DNA of 14,150 bases, taken from positions 1 through 14,150 of the forward strand of contig JBDNFP010000309.1 of the NCBI GenBank assembly GCA_041689775.1. The letters are read 5' to 3'. The position numbers and the translations under genes were made by a program. The notes beneath the pieces are model-generated. The model made no database searches, was not told the DNA's origin, and saw only the letters and a list, made by a program, of their open reading frames with translations. This DNA is from JBDNFP01 sp041689775. Lineage in GTDB: Bacteria > Bacteroidota > Bacteroidia > Cytophagales > Spirosomataceae. Below, in pieces: positions 7,261-13,882 of the stretch; positions within the stretch are counted from its first letter, which is position 1, and every line of letters starts with the position of its first letter.

Positions 7261-8356
7261 AATGAACCTTTATTTTCTTTAATGCTGAGCCAATTACCTG
7301 GTGCATATCGTAATAGCGGTATTCAGCAAGTCTTCCACCGAAGATAACATTTTCTTCCTGTTCTGACAATGCTTTATACTGTCGGAATAAGCCGTCATTT
7401 TTGGTATCGTTAATTGGATAGTAGGGTTCAGCACCCGTACTCCATTCCTGGGGGTATTCGCGGGTAATGACTGTTTTGGGCTGAGTACCAAACTCAAAAT
7501 GCTTGTGCTCGATGATACGGGTAAATGGCGTCTCGGTATCGGTATAATTAACGACGGCGTTTCCCTGATAGTTGTCCGTATCAAGTACTTCGTGATTGAA
7601 GCGCAGGCTGCGGTACTCCAAAGCACCAAAGCGGAAATCAAAGTACTCATCGATTTTACCTGTATAGACAATGGTATCTGCCATTCCAGTCAATTCGGAT
7701 TTCTTTTCCGTAAAATCAATGTCTAGCCGCACTTCAATACCATCAAGCAGCGCTTCGGTAAGTTTGTTGTACCCACCATTAGGAATGCCCTGATACCGAT
7801 CGTTGAAGTAGTTATTATCAAAGGTGAACCGGACCGGTAAGCGTTTTATAATAAATGCTGGTAGCTCCGTTGCTTTACGTCCCCACTGTTTTTCGGTATA
7901 GGCTTTGATTAGCTTATGATACATATCCGTCCCTACCAGCGAAATCGCCTGTTCTTCGAGGTTTTGAGGATCTGTGATTCCTGCCTCTTTTACTTGTTCC
8001 GCTATTTTATCTTTTGCTTCCTGGGGTGTTTTTACTCCCCAAAGCTGGTAGAAAGTATTCATATTAAAGGGGAGGTTATAAAGCTCGCCTTTGTAGTTAG
8101 CAACGGGTGAATTGGTGTAGCGATTAAACTCAACAAATGAGTTGACATAGTCCCAGATGTCCTTATCGTTGGTATGGAAAATATGAGCTCCGTACGTGTG
8201 TACGTTGATATTTTCAACACTTTCGCAGTAGGTATTGCCACCAATGTGGTTGCGGCGGTCTACCACTAGGCACTTTTTCCCACGTTTGGTAGCTTCGTGG
8301 GAAAAAACACAGCCCCAAAGTCCAGCACCCACTACCAGGTAATCGTATTCTTTCAT
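7250..8356 (-). CDS. glf: UDP-galactopyranose mutase
   Basis: An FAD-dependent cytoplasmic enzyme that interconverts UDP-galactopyranose and UDP-galactofuranose, the donor of galactofuranose residues. Its 368 residues match the bacterial family in full: FAD-binding GAGLWG (10-15) with VVDRRNHIGGN (31-41), YGAHIFHT (55-62), YTEKQWG (153-159), GIPNGGY (190-196), the arginine of FTRIIEHK (R280), TREYPQEW (298-305) and FGGRLAEYRYYDMHQVI (339-355). It is the first gene of the minus-strand polysaccharide operon, about 175 bases after the ompA terminator, and overlaps the export lipoprotein gene downstream. Its presence says the exported polysaccharide probably contains galactofuranose. No internal break or unusual residue is seen. 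This is a confident assignment. Confidence 0.97.
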   Translation of the reverse strand: MKEYDYLVVGAGLWGCVFSHEATKRGKKCLVVDRRNHIGGNTYCESVENINVHTYGAHIFHTNDKDIWDYVNSFVEFNRYTNSPVANYKGELYNLPFNMNTFYQLWGVKTPQEAKDKIAEQVKEAGITDPQNLEEQAISLVGTDMYHKLIKAYTEKQWGRKATELPAFIIKRLPVRFTFDNNYFNDRYQGIPNGGYNKLTEALLDGIEVRLDIDFTEKKSELTGMADTIVYTGKIDEYFDFRFGALEYRSLRFNHEVLDTDNYQGNAVVNYTDTETPFTRIIEHKHFEFGTQPKTVITREYPQEWSTGAEPYYPINDTKNDGLFRQYKALSEQEENVIFGGRLAEYRYYDMHQVIGSALKKIKVHFGE

Positions 8357-8511
8357 AAGTTAGTTTTAATTGTATCGGAAGACGTTGGTAAGCGTATTTA
8401 CTTTTTAACGAATTATATAGCTCCGGTTTACATCACTATTTTTTACTTTGTTCTGAGGGTACCTCTACGTGGATATCAGAAATTAGAATGTACAAGGTTC
8501 TGTCAGTTGCA

Positions 8512-8519
8512 CAAATCTA
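8512..8519 (-). promoter_or_regulatory. Candidate -7 box for the glf-led polysaccharide operon
   Basis: On the minus strand this reads TAGATTTG, a full match to the Bacteroidota TAnnTTTG -7 box. It lies just past the ompA terminator and about 155 bases before glf. There is no convincing TTTG -33 partner at the usual distance, because that position falls in the terminator stem. If used, it gives a leader of roughly 150 bases. Tentative. Confidence 0.35.
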
Positions 8520-8533
8520 ATGAATCAATACGA

Positions 8534-8561
8534 AAAAAGGCTCCCCTAGGGGAGCCTTTTT
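8534..8561 (-). terminator. Perfectly palindromic intrinsic terminator after ompA
   Basis: A 28-base perfect palindrome whose GC core is GGCTCCCC and its complement, meeting with almost no loop, flanked by A5 and T5. It lies 19 bases past the ompA stop on the minus strand, so it should end the ompA transcript. Because it is symmetrical, it could also stop transcription coming from the left. Confidence 0.85.
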
Positions 8562-8579
8562 GATGCGTATGAATATTCC

Positions 8580-10034
8580 TTATGGAAGTAATCTCAATTC
8601 AACACGACGATTTTTCATCATACCCTCACGAGTTGATCCATCGGCAATCGGCTTGAATGCGCCAAAGTAATCGATGATTACTTTGCTCTGATCTTTCAAA
8701 CCACCTTCAATCAGAAGGAAGTCTCGCACTGCTTCTACGCGGCGACGTGAGAGAGCCATATTGTAACGATCCGTTGATGTGCGATCAGCATGTCCTGCGA
8801 GTTGTAAACGGCATCCCGACTTGTTCATCAGCGAAGCTACATTAGTTAACATTTCGCGATACTCGGGCTTGATGCCATTCTTGTCTGTCTCAAACATAAC
8901 GTTTGCGAAGATTTCGGTACAAGCTGCTCCCGAAGCAAGGGCATTTTTCACGTACTGATCAAAGTTAATCACACGACCGCTACCATCCACAACGCTACCC
9001 GATGGAGAGTTTGGCTCTTTATCGAAGAAGTCAGAAACACCGTCACCGTCGGTGTCAAGCAAAAGTCTTGGATCGATATCTTTTGGGCGATTTGCTTTCG
9101 CTACCGAATCCATTTCTTCCAGAGTAAGAATCTTTGGCGGCTTCACGAGTAGCTTAGGATCAGTGTAGCGAAGGTTATAGTACCCTCCCATGTCAGGATT
9201 GTAGGTGTACTTACCATCTTGCTTATTTACACGCAGAGGCATTTTACCTAACTTGTAAGTCAACATAACTGATCCATACCCGTACTTGTCAAGTGCGGAG
9301 TTCCCTTTACGGGAGGTAGGTAGGTTGCTAATGTTGAACCCATCACCTGGGTCACGTGAATAGTCACCACCGTATGTTGCATCGATAAGATCAGAATTAG
9401 TATGAGTTACCCGGAAGTCAAGGCCTAAGTCAAGACGCTTGGACAACTCATAATTGATAGTAACTCCCATCGGTATAGTCCAGTCGTTGGTAGTACCGTC
9501 AGTGCTACGAAGCTTACGACCTGATCCAAGTTCATAGGCAGTAGAGTTGTACCATACCTGACCAAAACCTGCGTAACCGTCAATCTTCCAGTGCTTCATT
9601 TTGGTAGGACCCAGAAGCAGGCCTTTCAAATTTATTGTACCTGATAGTCCAACGTCGGTATAGTTTCCATTGAAATAGCGGAAGTAATTACGGCGCTTCA
9701 TGCCTTTCAGATTGCCTACTGATAAGTCAGCCCTTACACCAAACAGGTAAGACAATTGTTTATTCAGTGTTAACCCTCCCTGAAAAGTGCCCCACTCGCT
9801 TTGAGTGTCAGATGAGTTACTGGTTACCGGAGAAAAGTCATATTCTCTCAAATCTCCAAAAAACTGAGAGGGGCCAAGATGAACAGCCAATGACCATGTG
9901 TTCAACTTATAAGGGCCTTCATAAGATGCCTTCGGATTGTAGTCCGGAGAGTTCGTCTGTTGTTGTGCGCTCAATGGTAGGGCTAGCATTGATCCCATAA
10001 CAAGCGAACCAATCCATAGGGATACTTTTTTCAT
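8580..10034 (-). CDS. OmpA-family outer membrane protein with DxDxDG linker
   Basis: A 484-residue outer-membrane protein anchoring the envelope to peptidoglycan. A signal peptide ends at about LSA (21-23). Residues 45-265 show alternating, aromatic-rich strands typical of a beta-barrel. A linker follows with one thrombospondin-3-like calcium motif, DTDGDGVSDFFD (327-338). The OmpA/MotB domain (about 373-484) has VMFETDKNGI (379-388), GHADRTSTDRYNMALSRRR (414-432) and KNRRVELRL (474-482). D417 and R432 match the diaminopimelate-contacting D271/R286 of Escherichia coli OmpA. It stands alone between its own promoter and a strong terminator, so it is probably well expressed and separate from the polysaccharide operon. 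The barrel's cargo, if any, cannot be told. The family call is firm; orthology to a named porin is not claimed. Confidence 0.93.
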   Translation of the reverse strand: MKKVSLWIGSLVMGSMLALPLSAQQQTNSPDYNPKASYEGPYKLNTWSLAVHLGPSQFFGDLREYDFSPVTSNSSDTQSEWGTFQGGLTLNKQLSYLFGVRADLSVGNLKGMKRRNYFRYFNGNYTDVGLSGTINLKGLLLGPTKMKHWKIDGYAGFGQVWYNSTAYELGSGRKLRSTDGTTNDWTIPMGVTINYELSKRLDLGLDFRVTHTNSDLIDATYGGDYSRDPGDGFNISNLPTSRKGNSALDKYGYGSVMLTYKLGKMPLRVNKQDGKYTYNPDMGGYYNLRYTDPKLLVKPPKILTLEEMDSVAKANRPKDIDPRLLLDTDGDGVSDFFDKEPNSPSGSVVDGSGRVINFDQYVKNALASGAACTEIFANVMFETDKNGIKPEYREMLTNVASLMNKSGCRLQLAGHADRTSTDRYNMALSRRRVEAVRDFLLIEGGLKDQSKVIIDYFGAFKPIADGSTREGMMKNRRVELRLLP

Positions 10035-10125
10035 ACTATACAGGTTAGCGTTATTTGATAAACAAGGATTCTTTTTAAAGTTACAATTTCTATAATTCTT
10101 GTTTTTTAGTTGGAAGAGATTAGCA

Positions 10126-10156
10126 CAAAAGTAGGGTAACTAAATGAGTTAACCAA
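10126..10156 (-). promoter_or_regulatory. Promoter of the ompA-family gene
   Basis: On the minus strand, TTG (10156-10154) is followed after 20 bases by TACTTTTG (10133-10126). This matches the Bacteroidota -33 TTTG (three of four bases) and -7 TAnnTTTG consensus at a normal spacing. The start point would fall near 10119, giving a leader of about 85 bases before the ATG at 10034. The spacer carries two near-identical GTTAAC/GTTACC blocks. Confidence 0.6.
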
Positions 10157-10212
10157 CTGTAACTTCCTGCTAAAATTAGCTTAAATGTGTTAAAATCCTA
10201 AAAAAAAATTTC

Positions 10213-10246
10213 AAAAAAGAGCGATTTATAAACTTTTAAAGTCGCT
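10213..10246 (-). terminator. Probable intrinsic terminator of tgt
   Basis: On the minus strand AGCGA (10246-10242) pairs with TCGCT (10224-10220), extended by TTT/AAA past a bulged C, and is followed by a run of six T (10218-10213). The 5' arm includes the last codons of tgt. The stem is short, so this is moderate evidence. Confidence 0.45.
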
Positions 10247-11369
10247 GCATTACTTTTTTCACCATTTCATTTTTCCATGAGTAGAAATTACCTGTTTCTA
10301 TTTTTTCACGTGCCTGATTGACTAACCAAAGATAAAATGTCAGATTATGTACGCTCGCAATTTGTGCTCCTAACATTTCGTCGGACTTAACCAGATGCCT
10401 AAGATACGCTTTTGAGTAAAAACTACTAACATATCCACCAAGATTATTATCGATCGGCGTGAAATCATCCTTCCATTTTTCATTCCGGATATTCATTATC
10501 CCTTCCGATGTAAAAAGCATGCCATTGCGCGCATTTCGGGTAGGCATTACGCAATCGAACATATCGACTCCTAGCGCAATTGCCTCCAAAATATTGGCAG
10601 GAGTACCAACTCCCATCAAATAGCGGGGCTTATCTTGTGGTAAAATATCGCATACTACCTCCGTAAGCTCATACATGATCTCGGCAGGTTCTCCTACTGA
10701 TAATCCGCCGATAGCGTTCCCCTCTCGCCCAAACGAGGCAATCGCCTCGGCAGATCGCTGCCTAAGGTCCTTGTAGACACTCCCTTGTACAATTGGGAAA
10801 AGAGTTTGCTGATAGCCATACAACCCCTCGGTAGCATCAAACCGCTCACAACAACGCCTCAGCCACCGATGCGTCATTTCCATCGAAGTACGGGCATATT
10901 CATACTCGCAAGGATATGGAGTACATTCGTCAAAAGCCATGATGATATCCGCACCAATTACGCGCTGAATATCCATGACGCGCTCAGGTGTAAATGTGTG
11001 AAGTGAGCCATCAATGTGAGATTTAAATTCCACACCTGCCTCGTTTATTTTTCTCCCGGTACCTGCCAGAGAGTATACCTGGTAGCCTCCGCTATCGGTT
11101 AAAATGGGGCCATTCCAACCATTAAAACGGTGTAGCCCGCCTGCCCCCTGAATAATATCAAGCCCGGGACGCAGGTAAAGGTGATAGGTATTCCCTAAAA
11201 TAATTTGTGCTTTGACATCCTCTCGCAGTTCTCGTTGATGCACAGCCTTTACGGTTCCAGCTGTTCCTACAGGCATAAAAATCGGAGTTTGGATCGTCCC
11301 GTGGTCTGTTTCTATGCGTCCCGTTCTGGCTTTGGTATGTATATCTTTCGATTCTAAGGAAAATTTCAT
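10236..11369 (-). CDS. tgt: Queuine tRNA-ribosyltransferase (tRNA-guanine transglycosylase)
   Basis: This cytoplasmic enzyme replaces G34 with preQ1 in tRNAs with GUN anticodons (Asp, Asn, His, Tyr) on the path to queuosine. Its 377 residues form the complete TIM barrel: TDSGGYQVYSL (91-101, D92 acid/base), IVQGS (193-197), GGLSVGEP (221-228), YLMGVGTP (250-257) and FDCVMPTRNARNG (271-283, nucleophile D272). The usual zinc site is CxCxxC plus a histidine. The cysteine positions here read L310, G312 and S315 in DNNLGGYVSSFYSKAYLRHL, although H341 (ASVHNL) is kept. I recall the same loss in other Bacteroidota Tgt proteins, so it is probably a lineage trait and not damage. The gene diverges from the glycosyltransferase gene with about 110 bases between them. 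A likely substrate, tRNA-Asn(GTT), is encoded 2.4 kb away. Confidence 0.96.
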   Translation of the reverse strand: MKFSLESKDIHTKARTGRIETDHGTIQTPIFMPVGTAGTVKAVHQRELREDVKAQIILGNTYHLYLRPGLDIIQGAGGLHRFNGWNGPILTDSGGYQVYSLAGTGRKINEAGVEFKSHIDGSLHTFTPERVMDIQRVIGADIIMAFDECTPYPCEYEYARTSMEMTHRWLRRCCERFDATEGLYGYQQTLFPIVQGSVYKDLRQRSAEAIASFGREGNAIGGLSVGEPAEIMYELTEVVCDILPQDKPRYLMGVGTPANILEAIALGVDMFDCVMPTRNARNGMLFTSEGIMNIRNEKWKDDFTPIDNNLGGYVSSFYSKAYLRHLVKSDEMLGAQIASVHNLTFYLWLVNQAREKIETGNFYSWKNEMVKKVMQRL

Positions 11370-11396
11370 TGCGTGTACTTATATTTAATAGAGCAG

Positions 11397-11404
11397 CAAA
11401 AATA
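11397..11404 (-). promoter_or_regulatory. Candidate -7 box of tgt
   Basis: The minus strand reads TATTTTTG, matching TAnnTTTG, 28 bases before the tgt ATG, which gives a leader of about 20 bases. The nearest TTG upstream (11432-11430) is 25 bases away, longer than usual, so the -33 element is weak. Confidence 0.4.
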
Positions 11405-11438
11405 CGGCTATGTCCACAAAGATTCCTGACAATGACCG

Positions 11439-11446
11439 TATATTTG
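11439..11446 (+). promoter_or_regulatory. Candidate -7 box of the glycosyltransferase-rsmG pair
   Basis: TATATTTG matches TAnnTTTG and lies 34 bases before the ATG at 11481. No clear TTTG -33 element is seen at the expected distance. It is arranged back to back with the tgt box. Confidence 0.4.
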
Positions 11447-11480
11447 CGGAAAAATAAGGAATTAATAGCTTTCACGCGTG

Positions 11481-12611
11481 ATGGAAATTTTACTGGCTTT
11501 TCTTGGGGTGTTCATTCTGATTCAGCTTTACTACTACCTTTTTGTTTTTTTTAGGCTAATCAGCTACGAACACCCCGCACCGATATATGATGATTCTGCG
11601 GAAGGAGTTTCTGTTTTAGTCTGTGCCTGGAATGAACTTGATAATTTACGGGAGCTTCTTCCGCTTTTAGACCAACAAGAGTACCCTAACTTCGAGATAC
11701 TCGTACTTGATGATCGTTCAAAAGATGGCACTGATGATTTTCTCAAAGAGAATACTCACCAATGGCGCAATGTTAGGTTTATCAGGATCGATAGTGAATA
11801 CGCTCACATTACCCCTAAAAAGTATGCACTGACCATGGGAATGAAGCACGCCAAGTACCCATTAGCACTCATGACTGATGCTGACTGCCGGCCTGCCAGC
11901 ACTGATTGGATCGCCTCAATGGTTGGTCAGCTGGCTTCTAGCAAAGATATTGTCGTTGGTTTTTCGCCGTACTTTAAGGGAAAGGGGCTCCTCAACTGGT
12001 TTATACAGTGGGAGACATTTTATACGGCTGTCCAATATTTGTCTCTGGCACTAAGCGGACGACCGTATATGGGAGTAGGTCGTAATCTAATGTACCGCAC
12101 CACTCTGTTTTTTGCGCATAGGGGCTTCTATAAACATAAAGAGATTGTAGGAGGAGACGATGACCTCTTTATAAATCAAGCCGCTACCAGAAGGAATACC
12201 GCCATTAACCTCGATCCCGAGTCATTTGTATACTCTTTTCCCAAAACTACCTGGGAAGAATGGTTTAAGCAAAAGAAAAGGCACCTATCCGTTGGGAAGT
12301 ACTACCGGGCCAACCACAAGCTGAGACTTGGCTTACTGTCGGGGTCACATACAGGTATCTGGATGACGGGTATTGTTTCGCTTGTTTGGGGAATAGTAGA
12401 ATATGACCTACTTCTACTAGAAATTCTGGCGGGAGTGTTTGCCCTCCGTTGGTTGGTTCAGATTATTGTATTCAGTGGTATTAATAAAAGACTCGACAAG
12501 ACCATTAACGCAGGTAGCTTTATTTTTATGGACCTGGCCCTGTTTGTATACTATGTCTGCATGAGTGGTGTGGTGCTCACCCGAAGAAAGAAAAAAGTCA
12601 TGTGGAGGTAA
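11481..12611 (+). CDS. Membrane-anchored family 2 glycosyltransferase
   Basis: An inner-membrane GT-A fold glycosyltransferase of 376 residues. An N-terminal helix (about 3-25) is followed by the GT2 domain with VSVLVCAWNE (43-52), LDDRS (76-80), the metal-binding DAD within TDADCRP (132-138), GGDDD (224-228, the likely catalytic acid site) and QKKRH (264-268), which stands in for the QxxRW motif of processive enzymes. Three C-terminal helices lie at about 288-306, 309-332 and 344-367. The organisation resembles processive or lipid-directed GT2 enzymes, but donor and acceptor are unknown. The start is taken as the ATG at 11481; the GTG at 11478 directly before it would add one residue. It lies 28 bases upstream of rsmG and is probably co-transcribed with it. 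It is well separated from, and on the opposite strand to, the polysaccharide operon, so a role in that pathway is not implied. Confidence 0.88.
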   Translation: MEILLAFLGVFILIQLYYYLFVFFRLISYEHPAPIYDDSAEGVSVLVCAWNELDNLRELLPLLDQQEYPNFEILVLDDRSKDGTDDFLKENTHQWRNVRFIRIDSEYAHITPKKYALTMGMKHAKYPLALMTDADCRPASTDWIASMVGQLASSKDIVVGFSPYFKGKGLLNWFIQWETFYTAVQYLSLALSGRPYMGVGRNLMYRTTLFFAHRGFYKHKEIVGGDDDLFINQAATRRNTAINLDPESFVYSFPKTTWEEWFKQKKRHLSVGKYYRANHKLRLGLLSGSHTGIWMTGIVSLVWGIVEYDLLLLEILAGVFALRWLVQIIVFSGINKRLDKTINAGSFIFMDLALFVYYVCMSGVVLTRRKKKVMWR

Positions 12612-12639
12612 TTACGCTCTTAATTATGAATTGAATAGT

Positions 12640-13272
12640 ATGGATAAAATACTTCATTACTTTCCCTCTCTTACTGATCGGCAACGCGAACAGTTTGTTC
12701 AGCTGGAAGAACTTTATAGTTTCTGGAACGCACAGATCAACGTTATCTCGCGCAAAGATATCGATACGCTCTATGAGCGGCACGTACTCCATTCGTTAGG
12801 AATTGCAAAAGTGATACAATTTAAACCGGGCACGACTGTTTTAGATGTTGGTACTGGTGGTGGTTTTCCGGGTATACCGCTGGCTATTCTCTTCCCACAA
12901 TCCCAATTTCACCTGATTGATAGTATTGGCAAAAAAATCAAGGTTGTCCAGGAGGTAGTAAATGCCCTCCAACTTACCAATGTAGTGGCCGATAAAGCTC
13001 GAGCAGAATACGTAGAATCAGCCGCTTATGAGTTTGTGGTAAGCCGTGCCGTTACGCGTTTAGCGCCCTTCGCAGGGTGGGTCCGGCATGGTATTAGTCC
13101 TAACTCTTTTCATGATCTCAGGAATGGTATTCTCTACCTAAAAGGAGGAGACCTTGCCGAAGAGATCAAAGAGTACGGTAAGAAGGTGAAGACATTTGAT
13201 TTATCGGATTATTTTGAAGAAGATTTTTTTGAGACAAAGAAGGTCGTTTACGTACCTTTGCAGAATAAGTAA
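12640..13272 (+). CDS. rsmG: 16S rRNA (guanine527-N7)-methyltransferase
   Basis: This enzyme (formerly GidB) transfers a methyl group from S-adenosylmethionine to N7 of G527 in 16S rRNA. At 210 residues it has the normal family length. Motifs are NVISR (34-38), ERHVLHSL (46-53), the SAM-binding loop VLDVGTGGGFPGIPLAI (67-83), LIDSIGKK (92-99), SRAV (135-138) and LKGG (167-170). The ATG at 12640 is chosen because the longer frame from 12565 opens with GTG, overlaps the glycosyltransferase gene and adds residues unlike the family. In known bacteria loss of this gene gives low-level streptomycin resistance; here it appears intact. It is probably read from the promoter of the preceding gene, and its 3' end seems to contain a promoter for the next gene. 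Confidence 0.95.
   Translation: MDKILHYFPSLTDRQREQFVQLEELYSFWNAQINVISRKDIDTLYERHVLHSLGIAKVIQFKPGTTVLDVGTGGGFPGIPLAILFPQSQFHLIDSIGKKIKVVQEVVNALQLTNVVADKARAEYVESAAYEFVVSRAVTRLAPFAGWVRHGISPNSFHDLRNGILYLKGGDLAEEIKEYGKKVKTFDLSDYFEEDFFETKKVVYVPLQNK
13228..13260 (+). promoter_or_regulatory. Promoter inside the 3' end of rsmG
   Basis: TTTG (13228-13231) and TACCTTTG (13253-13260) are separated by 21 bases, a full match to both Bacteroidota promoter elements. The start point would be near 13267, giving a leader of about 90 bases before the small gene at 13356. The bases also encode the C-terminus of RsmG, so the match could be chance. Confidence 0.45.
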
Positions 13273-13355
13273 GGGGTATGTGTTAGGTAATAGCGTTAGC
13301 GTTATAGTCCGCACTACATGTTTATATTTTCCAATGTAGTATTTAAAGCAAATTT

Positions 13356-13637
13356 ATGAACGAACGATTCAAAGCCAGTGGGCTCATGAACCCCATGTTT
13401 CCAGACGAAATTACATTCGGAGATAAGGGTGTAACATTCAAGGTACGCAAGATGCTCAGCAGCACTGATAATTTTGTGTTTTATAACGATATCTCAGGCG
13501 TAGAAATCGAAGCAGGAGTGTTTTTTTCGACCATCCGTATCATCCCAAGGATGCGCCAGGAAATTATTATGAGAAATTTTACGAAGGGAGATGCTCGGAA
13601 AGTCAAGGAGTTACTGTTAGAAAAGGTACAGAGCTAA
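13356..13637 (+). CDS. Small conserved-looking protein, possible PH-like fold
   Basis: A 93-residue soluble protein with no signal peptide or membrane segment, which I cannot assign by name. Residues 18-73 alternate hydrophobic and polar positions in about six predicted strands (EITFGDKGVTFKVRK, NFVFYNDISGVEIEAG, FFSTIRIIP, QEIIMRN). A single amphipathic helix follows (about 77-91, GDARKVKELLLEKVQ). Six or seven strands capped by one C-terminal helix, with the Y-x-D-I-S-G-V-E pattern, is what bacterial PH-like domains look like, so that fold is my inference. The start ATG follows an AT-rich leader without a Shine-Dalgarno sequence. It sits between rsmG and tRNA-Asn, 83 bases after rsmG, apparently with its own promoter. 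The role is unknown. Confidence 0.7.
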   Translation: MNERFKASGLMNPMFPDEITFGDKGVTFKVRKMLSSTDNFVFYNDISGVEIEAGVFFSTIRIIPRMRQEIIMRNFTKGDARKVKELLLEKVQS

Positions 13638-13656
13638 TAAAAAATTACGCATTATA

Positions 13657-13688
13657 CTTGCGTTGCTTTTACTAAGCGCTTACATTTG
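13657..13688 (+). promoter_or_regulatory. Promoter of tRNA-Asn
   Basis: CTTG (13657-13660) and TACATTTG (13681-13688) are separated by 20 bases. This is close to the ideal Bacteroidota promoter, and TACATTTG is the version I associate with strongly expressed stable RNA genes. Transcription should begin near 13695, about 70 bases before the mature tRNA. Confidence 0.65.
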
Positions 13689-13752
13689 CACCACAATTCG
13701 GAATTGATGTCGCAGATGATGTGCATCTCCGAAGCTCCCGCACAGGTGGTGC
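13688..13752 (+). other. Nested inverted repeats in the tRNA-Asn leader
   Basis: Three nested pairs can be seen: GCACCAC (13688-13694) with GTGGTGC (13746-13752), TTCGGA (13697-13702) with TCCGAA (13728-13733), and AGATG (13714-13718) with CATCT (13724-13728, sharing one base with the second pair). The outermost 5' arm overlaps the -7 box and the predicted start point, so only the inner stems would surely be in the RNA. Function is unknown; a processing structure, a small RNA or chance are all possible. Confidence 0.35.
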
Positions 13753-13764
13753 GATCATATATAC

Positions 13765-13838
13765 TCCCGAATAGCTCAGTCGGTTAGAGCATCTGACTGT
13801 TAATCAGAGGGTCGCTGGTTCGAGTCCAGCTTCGGGAG
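13765..13838 (+). tRNA. tRNA-Asn (anticodon GTT)
   Basis: A complete 74-base cloverleaf. The acceptor stem is TCCCGAA with TTCGGGA, the D stem GCTC with GAGC, the anticodon stem TCTGA with TCAGA around loop CTGTTAA (anticodon GTT at 13799-13801), and the T stem GCTGG with CCAGC around TTCGAGT. G is the discriminator base. The 3' CCA is not encoded. The GUU anticodon makes it a natural substrate of the Tgt encoded in this window. Confidence 0.97.
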
Positions 13839-13848
13839 CCTCAAAATC

Positions 13849-13882
13849 AAGCACTTAGCGTTTATTCGCTAGGTGCTTTTTT
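13849..13882 (+). terminator. Intrinsic terminator of tRNA-Asn
   Basis: AAGCACTTAGCG (13849-13860) pairs with CGCTAGGTGCTT (13867-13878) through a 12-pair stem with one T-G wobble and a six-base loop, then runs into T residues to 13882. It lies 10 bases after the tRNA. Confidence 0.85.

Noticed and set aside
7294..7671. Minus-strand open frame of 125 codons inside glf
   Set aside because: It is out of frame within an intact, motif-complete UDP-galactopyranose mutase.
8297..8563. Plus-strand open frame of 88 codons over the glf-ompA gap
   Set aside because: It runs antisense through the glf start and ends in the ompA terminator palindrome; composition is not protein-like.
11158..11475. Minus-strand open frame of 105 codons at the tgt start
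   Set aside because: It overlaps tgt in another frame and crosses the divergent promoter region.
12565..12639. Upstream extension of rsmG
   Set aside because: The longer frame begins at GTG, overlaps the glycosyltransferase gene and adds residues unlike the family; the ATG at 12640 gives a normal N-terminus.
13290..13310. Tandem GCGTTA copies in the rsmG downstream spacer
   Set aside because: Only two imperfectly bounded copies, too few to call a repeat element.
13708..13788. Short plus-strand frame beginning MSQMM in the tRNA leader
   Set aside because: It runs into the tRNA body to find its stop, so it is very unlikely to be translated. The inverted repeats explain the stretch better.
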